A DNA stretch of 9,897 nucleotides. It comes from an uncultured Verrucomicrobiota bacterium. GTDB lineage: Bacteria; Verrucomicrobiota; Verrucomicrobiia; Chthoniobacterales; SZAS-18. Made by a program: the position numbers and the translations under genes. Location of the stretch: assembly GCA_937871685.1 (NCBI GenBank), contig CALMOL010000323.1, positions 1 through 9,897 of the forward strand, given 5' to 3'. Of the stretch, positions 5,630-9,897 are shown in pieces. The notes beneath the pieces were generated by a model. That model was not told the origin of the DNA, searched no databases, and worked only from the letters and a program-made list of their open reading frames with translations. The first letter of the stretch is position 1. Every line of letters starts with the position of its first letter.

Positions 5630-6895
5630 ATGAACACCCTCGCGCCGGGCGAATCTCGCCCGGCTTCTTTGTCGCCCACGGCATCCCCCACGCCGACGGT
5701 GCTCTCGACGGAATTCTCCTCCCCCGCGCCGGGCTTTTGGCCGGGGGTCAAGCCGGAGGACTGGAACTCCTGGCGCTGGCAGCTCAAGAACCGCGTGACC
5801 ACGCTGGAGCAGCTCGAGCGTCTGATCGAGCTGACGCCTTCCGAGCGCGCTGGCGTGGCCGTAGCCGGCTCGAAGCTCTCGCTCGCGGTGACGCCGCACT
5901 TCTTCAATCTTATCGACCCGCACGACCCGAACTGCCCGATTCGCCGGCAGGTGATCCCGCGCTTCGAGGAATCCCTCACCATGCCGTGGGAGATGGCCGA
6001 TCCGGTGGGCGAGGACGGACACATGCCGGTGCCGGGCCTCGTGCACCGCTACCCGGATCGCGTCCTTTTCCTCGTGACGGACCGCTGCGCGTCCTACTGC
6101 CGCTACTGCACCCGCTCGCGCGTGGTGAGCGGCGCGGGCGAGCAGGAACTGCGCACGAACTTCGAGGCGATCTACGCTTACCTCGCCGCGCACACCGAGG
6201 TGCGTGACGTGCTCCTCTCGGGCGGCGACCCGCTCCTCTTTTCCGACGACAAGCTCGATGGCATCCTGACGCGCCTGCGCGCGATCCCGCACATCGAGTT
6301 CGTCCGCATCGGCTCGCGCGTGCCGATCTTCCTGCCGCAGCGCATCACGCCGGAACTCTGCGCGATGCTCAAGAAGCATCATCCGCTGTGGATGAGCGTC
6401 CATGTCAATCATCCCAAGGAATTGACGACTGAAGTGCGTGACGCCTTGGGCCGCCTCGCCGACGCGGGCATCCCGCTGGGCAACCAAAGCGTGCTGCTCC
6501 GGGGCGTGAACGACGATCCCGCCGTCATGAAGGCGCTCGTCCACAAGCTCCTGCGCTGCCGCGTGCGGCCGTATTACCTCTACCAGCTCGATCTCATCCA
6601 AGGCTCCTCGCATCTCCAGGTGCCCGTGAAGAAGGGCGTGGAAATCATCGAGAGCCTGCGCGGCCACACCACCGGCTATGGCGTGCCCCAATACGTGATC
6701 GACGCCCCCGGCGGCGGCGGCAAGGTGCCCGTGAACCCCGGTTACGTGCTGCACCACGACGCCGAGCGCGTCCTCATCCGCAACTACGAGGGCCGCGTCT
6801 TCGAGTATCCCGAGCCCCGCTCCCACGCGCCGACGGGGATCAAGGAGACCGTCGCGGCCGTCGAAAGCGGTGCGCCGATCCAAGATTACGTGTGA
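5630..6895 (+). CDS. kamA: lysine 2,3-aminomutase family radical SAM enzyme
   Basis: This 421-residue enzyme is expected to convert L-lysine to L-beta-lysine using a [4Fe-4S] cluster, S-adenosylmethionine and PLP. The cluster cysteines are Cys153, Cys157 and Cys160 in CASYCRYC. Arg162 (substrate carboxylate), Asp321 and Asp358 (epsilon-amino group) and PLP-binding Lys365 in GGGGKVP all lie exactly 28 residues after their counterparts in the clostridial enzyme as I recall its numbering (125/129/132, 134, 293, 330, 337). Retention of both Asp residues favours lysine over glutamate. The zinc-site cysteines of the clostridial enzyme are absent: position 296 is Asp, and the C-terminus lacks a CxCxxC. 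ATG 5630 was chosen; a TTG at 5570 would add 20 residues of no family likeness. No efp, epmA or ablB is in the window, so an EpmB-like or osmolyte role (acetyl-beta-lysine) cannot be settled. The stop overlaps a REP-like arm. Confidence 0.9.
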   Translation: MNTLAPGESRPASLSPTASPTPTVLSTEFSSPAPGFWPGVKPEDWNSWRWQLKNRVTTLEQLERLIELTPSERAGVAVAGSKLSLAVTPHFFNLIDPHDPNCPIRRQVIPRFEESLTMPWEMADPVGEDGHMPVPGLVHRYPDRVLFLVTDRCASYCRYCTRSRVVSGAGEQELRTNFEAIYAYLAAHTEVRDVLLSGGDPLLFSDDKLDGILTRLRAIPHIEFVRIGSRVPIFLPQRITPELCAMLKKHHPLWMSVHVNHPKELTTEVRDALGRLADAGIPLGNQSVLLRGVNDDPAVMKALVHKLLRCRVRPYYLYQLDLIQGSSHLQVPVKKGVEIIESLRGHTTGYGVPQYVIDAPGGGGKVPVNPGYVLHHDAERVLIRNYEGRVFEYPEPRSHAPTGIKETVAAVESGAPIQDYV

Positions 6896-7012
6896 GAAGT
6901 GATCGGCGAGACGTGAGCCGAGTGAAACGAGACAGCCAGGGTGAACGGGGCAAAAGTGGAAGGAGGCTGTCGGCCCAGGGCGCCAGCCCACTTGTCACCG
7001 ATCACTTCTCAC
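6892..7012. repeat. inverted repeat between kamA and rlmI
   Basis: GTGAGAAGTGATCGG (6892-6906) is perfectly complementary to CCGATCACTTCTCAC (6998-7012). The pairing continues imperfectly inward by about ten bases. The left arm includes the kamA stop codon (6893-6895), and the right arm ends 17 bases before the rlmI start. The loop contains the dispersed repeat at 6916-6952. It may end or stabilise the kamA transcript, or mark an inserted REP-like element. Confidence 0.75.
6916..6952 (+). repeat. third copy of the dispersed REP-like core
   Basis: This copy reads AGCCGAGTGAAACGAGACAG then CCAGGGTGAACGGGGCA. It matches the copy at 3541-3577 at all but a few positions; the block GAGACAGCCAGGGTG is identical. 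It is the same family as the two inverted arms between degP and tatA, about 3.4 kb away, and is also intergenic. Confidence 0.75.
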
Positions 7013-7029
7013 TTTTCACGTTTCTTCCC

Positions 7030-8208
7030 GTGTCCGGCATCATCGTCCGACCCCGCTCGCGCATCCTCCGCGGACACGACTGGGTCTTCGTCTCGGAGAT
7101 CCTCAAGACCTTCGGCCGGCCCGAGCCCGGCGCGGTGGTGCCACTGCGCGATCCGAAGGACCGCCTCCTCGGCTCGGCGATCTACAACCCGAAGTCGCAG
7201 ATCATCGCGCGTCGCTTCTCGCGCCAGCGGCAGGAGCTCGACGCTGACTTCTTCCGGCGCCGCATCCGCCAGGCAGTGGACTACCGTCGCACGCTCGGCT
7301 GCGACCTTCGCGCCTGCCGCTTGGTATGGAGCGAAGGGGATGGCCTGCCCGGCGTGGTGGTGGACGCCTACGCCGACGTGCTTGTGCTCCAAACGCTTAC
7401 GTTGGGGATGGATCAAGCGAAGGCGCTGATCGTGGCCGCGCTGGTCGAGATCCTCGCGCCACGCTCGATCGTCGAACGCAACGACGCCAACGTTCGCGCG
7501 CTGGAGGGAATGCCGCCGGTCACCGGCCTGCTCCATGGCCCGGAGCCGGGCGAGGTGGAGATCACGGTGCCCGCCGGGCTCACCCTCGCCGTGGACCCGC
7601 TGCGTGGCCAAAAGACCGGACTCTACCTTGACCAACTCGCCAATCACGCTGCCGTCGCCCGCCATGCCGCGGGCCGTCGCGTGCTCGACGTGTTCACCCA
7701 CGCGGGCGGCTTCGCGCTCGCCTGCGCCAAGGCCGGCGCGGCCGGCGTGCTCGCCGTGGATTCCTCGGCCGAGGCCCTCGCGCAGGCCAAGCGGAACGCC
7801 GAGCGCAACGGCCTCGCCGACCGCGTGGAATGGCGCGCGCAGGATGCCTTCGACTTCCTCGCCGGCGAAGAAAAGCGCGGCGCGCAATACGACCTCGTCG
7901 TTCTCGACCCGCCTTCGTTCACCCAGGCCAAGGGCGCCACGCGCGACGCCATGCGCGGCTACAAGGATCTCCATCTGCGCGCCTTGGCTTTGCTCGCCCC
8001 CGGCGGCCGCTTGGCAAGCTTCACCTGCTCGCACCACGTCAGCGCGACCGACTTCCGCACGATGGTTTCCGAGGCCTCCGCCGACGCCAAGCGCGCCCTG
8101 CGCATCCTAGAAACCTACCGCCAGCCGCCCGATCATCCCGTGCTCCTCGCGCTGCCCGAGACCGAATACCTGCGCGGCTGGCTCTTCGAGCTGGTGCCGG
8201 GGCGGTGA
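7030..8208 (+). CDS. rlmI: class I SAM-dependent 23S rRNA methyltransferase (RlmI-like)
   Basis: This 392-residue protein is close in length and layout to E. coli RlmI (396), which makes 5-methylcytosine at 23S rRNA position 1962. An N-terminal PUA domain occupies about residues 1-75 (GHDWVF near the start, SQIIARRFSR near 55-65). Then come EGDGLPGVVVD (102-112) in the linking domain, GQKTGLYLDQ (193-202), the SAM-binding motif VLDVFTHAGGF (218-228), VLDPPSF (291-297) and SFTCSHH (330-336), with the conserved Cys333. The frame stays open upstream to 6892, but those 46 codons lie in the inverted repeat and do not resemble the family. GTG 7030 places the PUA domain correctly, though without a clear ribosome site. 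An RlmK or other COG1092 specificity remains possible. It converges on the Uma2 gene with only 12 bases between stops. Confidence 0.9.
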   Translation: MSGIIVRPRSRILRGHDWVFVSEILKTFGRPEPGAVVPLRDPKDRLLGSAIYNPKSQIIARRFSRQRQELDADFFRRRIRQAVDYRRTLGCDLRACRLVWSEGDGLPGVVVDAYADVLVLQTLTLGMDQAKALIVAALVEILAPRSIVERNDANVRALEGMPPVTGLLHGPEPGEVEITVPAGLTLAVDPLRGQKTGLYLDQLANHAAVARHAAGRRVLDVFTHAGGFALACAKAGAAGVLAVDSSAEALAQAKRNAERNGLADRVEWRAQDAFDFLAGEEKRGAQYDLVVLDPPSFTQAKGATRDAMRGYKDLHLRALALLAPGGRLASFTCSHHVSATDFRTMVSEASADAKRALRILETYRQPPDHPVLLALPETEYLRGWLFELVPGR

Positions 8209-8220
8209 GTCGGAGGTGCT

Positions 8221-8793
8221 TCAGACTGGGCAGCCTTTGAAAATCTCGTCTAGACCCAGGCAGATCTCCGGCACGCTTCCGCATTGTAGGACGCCGCGAG
8301 TGAGGGTGAGCGTTTCTTGGAAGACACCTCTGCTAGGCTGCCGAAAAATCTCGATGCTTAGGAGCTTTGGCATCACGATCCAATATTCCTCGATTCCATT
8401 TTCCGCGTAGAGCGCGGCGTTTTCCCGGTCGAGTTCGGCGGAAGGGAATGCTACTTCCACCACTAACGCGGCGCCACGTGGATGAGCGGTGACAAAGTCC
8501 TGATCGCGGCCCCGAACCACCGCGATGTCCGGCTCCGGCTCCGAATCCGTAAGAGTCAATGGCTGTTCCAGACGAAAATGGTAATGCTCTCCAGAGGCTA
8601 CCTTGACCAACTCAAACAGCCGGAGCGCCATATAGCTGTGCAGCGGGGACTTGGGCATCGTCTTGAGAATCAGGCCACGGATCAATTCTGCGCGCTTTCC
8701 CAGCGTGCCGGCCTCCACGCGCTTGTGGTATTCGGCCACCGATACCCTCGGCACGCGAGCGCGCACCTCGGGCATTTCCAATAGGTCGTGCAT
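8221..8793 (-). CDS. Uma2 family (DUF820) restriction-endonuclease-fold protein
   Basis: This 190-residue protein has the Uma2 layout of a PD-(D/E)xK nuclease fold: AELIRGLI (35-42, Glu36), RLEQPLTL (74-81), EPDIAVVRG (87-95, Asp89), ALVVEVAFPS (109-118, Glu113) and DRENAALYAENGIEEYWIV (122-140). Length is normal for the family. Its biological job is generally unknown; members are numerous in cyanobacteria and other environmental bacteria and often look mobile. Here the DRxK-type Lys appears replaced by Asn125, so catalysis may be altered. Its base composition is visibly less GC-rich than rlmI and hutH beside it, which suggests acquisition. ATG 8793 is the chosen start; no ribosome site was seen, and Met7 is an alternative. 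It is divergent from hutH (63 bases apart). Confidence 0.88.
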   Translation of the reverse strand: MHDLLEMPEVRARVPRVSVAEYHKRVEAGTLGKRAELIRGLILKTMPKSPLHSYMALRLFELVKVASGEHYHFRLEQPLTLTDSEPEPDIAVVRGRDQDFVTAHPRGAALVVEVAFPSAELDRENAALYAENGIEEYWIVMPKLLSIEIFRQPSRGVFQETLTLTRGVLQCGSVPEICLGLDEIFKGCPV

Positions 8794-8856
8794 GGTGGAA
8801 GGCTAGAACCCCGCCACCCAGCGGCAAGTGCGATCCTTTTCCTCCCTGTCCTGAAA

Positions 8857-9897
8857 ATGCTTCTCACCGGCTCCGGCCTCACGCTCAAGAAACTTCGTCC
8901 CCTCCTCACCCCCGGCGCACGCCTCGGCCTCGCCCCGGCGGCGCGCCGGCGCATGGCCGCCTCGCGCTCCACCGTGGAGCGGCTCGCGGCCGGTCGCCGC
9001 GCCGTGTATGGCGTGAACACCGGTTTCGGCGTCCTCGCCGACACGCGCATCCCGGCCGACGCGCTCCGGCAGCTCCAGGAAAACCTTATCCTCTCGCACG
9101 CCGTCGGCGTCGGCCCCGAGACGCCGCCGGAACTCGTGCGACTCATGCTCGCGCTCAAGCTCAACGGCCTCGCTTCCGGCCTCTCGGGCGTGACGCTCGC
9201 GTTGGGCGACCGCCTGGCTGCGTTCTTCAACGAGGGCGCGCTTCCCGTCATCTACGACAAGGGCTCGCTCGGCGCGTCCGGCGACCTCGCCCCGCTCGCC
9301 CACCTCACGCTGCCGCTGCTCGGCCGCGGCGAGGTGCGCTGGAAGGAGCGCCGCCTGAGCGCCGGGGAGTTCCACGCCGCGCTGGGCTGGGAGCCGCTCC
9401 GGCTCGGCGCGAAGGAGGGCCTGGCGATGATCAACGGCACGCAGTTCATGTCCGCCCATGGTGTCCAGGCGCTGTGGCGGATGGAAAACCTCCTCGCCAC
9501 CGCCGACGTGGCCGCCGCGATGTCGCTGGAGGCGCACCGCGGCTCGGCCGCGCCCTTCGTCGCGCGCGTCCACGCCGCCCGGCCGCACCCCGGCCAGCGC
9601 CAGACCGCCGCCAACCTCCGCGCGCTCCTCGACCGCTCGGAAATCCTCCCCTCGCACGCCGATTGCGGCCGCGTGCAGGACCCCTACTCGCTGCGCTGCG
9701 TGCCTCAGGTCCACGGCGCCTCGCGCGATGCCGCCCGCCACGCCGCCGAGATCGTGGAGATCGAGATCAACTCCGCCACCGACAACCCGCTCGTCTTCCC
9801 CAACGGCGACATCGTTTCGGGCGGCAACTTCCATGGCCAGCCCCTCGCCCTGGCAATGGACCATCTTGCCGTTGCCGCCGCCGAGCTGGCCTCCATC
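8857..9897 (+). CDS. hutH: histidine ammonia-lyase family protein (3' end outside the window)
   Basis: The frame is open from ATG 8857 to the right edge: 347 of about 500 expected residues. The enzyme deaminates L-histidine to urocanate, the first step of histidine breakdown. The MIO cofactor triad Ala140-Ser141-Gly142 lies in GSLGASGDLAPLAH. Tyr51 (YGVNTGFG), His81 (LSHAVG), Asn193 (INGTQ), Gln274, Tyr277 and Arg280 (RVQDPYSLRC) and Phe325 (GGNFHGQ) align within two to four residues of the Pseudomonas HutH active site. His81 fits histidine or tyrosine, not phenylalanine, as substrate; RVQDPYSLRC favours HutH. No other hut gene is visible, so a tyrosine ammonia-lyase or aminomutase relative is not excluded. 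No ribosome site precedes the ATG; the control region is the short divergent gap after 8793. Confidence 0.9.
   Translation, partial: MLLTGSGLTLKKLRPLLTPGARLGLAPAARRRMAASRSTVERLAAGRRAVYGVNTGFGVLADTRIPADALRQLQENLILSHAVGVGPETPPELVRLMLALKLNGLASGLSGVTLALGDRLAAFFNEGALPVIYDKGSLGASGDLAPLAHLTLPLLGRGEVRWKERRLSAGEFHAALGWEPLRLGAKEGLAMINGTQFMSAHGVQALWRMENLLATADVAAAMSLEAHRGSAAPFVARVHAARPHPGQRQTAANLRALLDRSEILPSHADCGRVQDPYSLRCVPQVHGASRDAARHAAEIVEIEINSATDNPLVFPNGDIVSGGNFHGQPLALAMDHLAVAAAELASI

Noticed and set aside
5627..6991. Long minus-strand open frame opposite kamA
   Set aside because: It is an antisense shadow; the forward strand carries all aminomutase motifs in order.
6892..7029. Upstream start for rlmI giving 46 extra residues
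   Set aside because: The extra codons lie wholly within an inverted repeat and have no likeness to the PUA domain, which begins at the GTG at 7030.
8803..9864. Minus-strand open frame opposite hutH
   Set aside because: The forward frame has the MIO motif and active-site residues; the reverse frame is a composition artefact.

Overview
The window is GC-rich bacterial DNA with compact genes on both strands, separated by long gaps full of palindromes. Every recognisable gene belongs to a common bacterial family: TatA, HtrA/DegP, lysine 2,3-aminomutase, RlmI, Uma2 and HutH. No rRNA, tRNA, CRISPR array, transposase or phage gene was seen. Weak or missing Shine-Dalgarno sequences at most genes, an exported Do-type protease next to tatA, and REP-like intergenic elements would fit a high-GC member of the Verrucomicrobiota (Opitutales-like). 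This placement is an impression from sequence style and was not tested by any search.

Layout from left to right. 1-259 has a possible gene end running in from the left and a clear minus-strand terminator. 260-904 (minus) is an unrecognised helical 214-residue protein with a strong ribosome binding site. 905-1534 is a 630-base gap holding a perfect GC-rich hairpin and a notable array of eleven 10-bp palindromes (core CCTGCGCAGG) spaced 21 or 22 bp apart. 1535-2452 (minus) is an exported endonuclease/exonuclease/phosphatase-superfamily protein. 2453-3000 is a gap with a 51-bp near-perfect inverted repeat, a strong terminator and a further hairpin. 3001-3336 (minus) is tatA and 3584-5290 (minus) is a degP/htrA-type periplasmic protease. 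The 247 bases between them carry a second REP-like inverted repeat. 5291-5629 is the divergent control region shared with kamA (5630-6895, plus) and includes an 8-9-8 palindrome over a plausible -35 box. A third REP-like element lies between kamA and rlmI (7030-8208, plus). A Uma2-family gene (8221-8793, minus) converges on rlmI and diverges from hutH (8857 to the right edge, plus, incomplete).

Functionally, the two adjacent minus-strand genes degP and tatA both serve the cell envelope: protein quality control and folded-protein export. kamA and hutH are amino-acid enzymes, but they are separated by other genes and do not look like one operon. rlmI is housekeeping rRNA modification. The Uma2 gene is visibly less GC-rich than its neighbours and may be acquired. 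The strongest candidate for something undescribed is the helically phased palindrome array at 1272-1494, which lies upstream of the unrecognised 214-residue gene.
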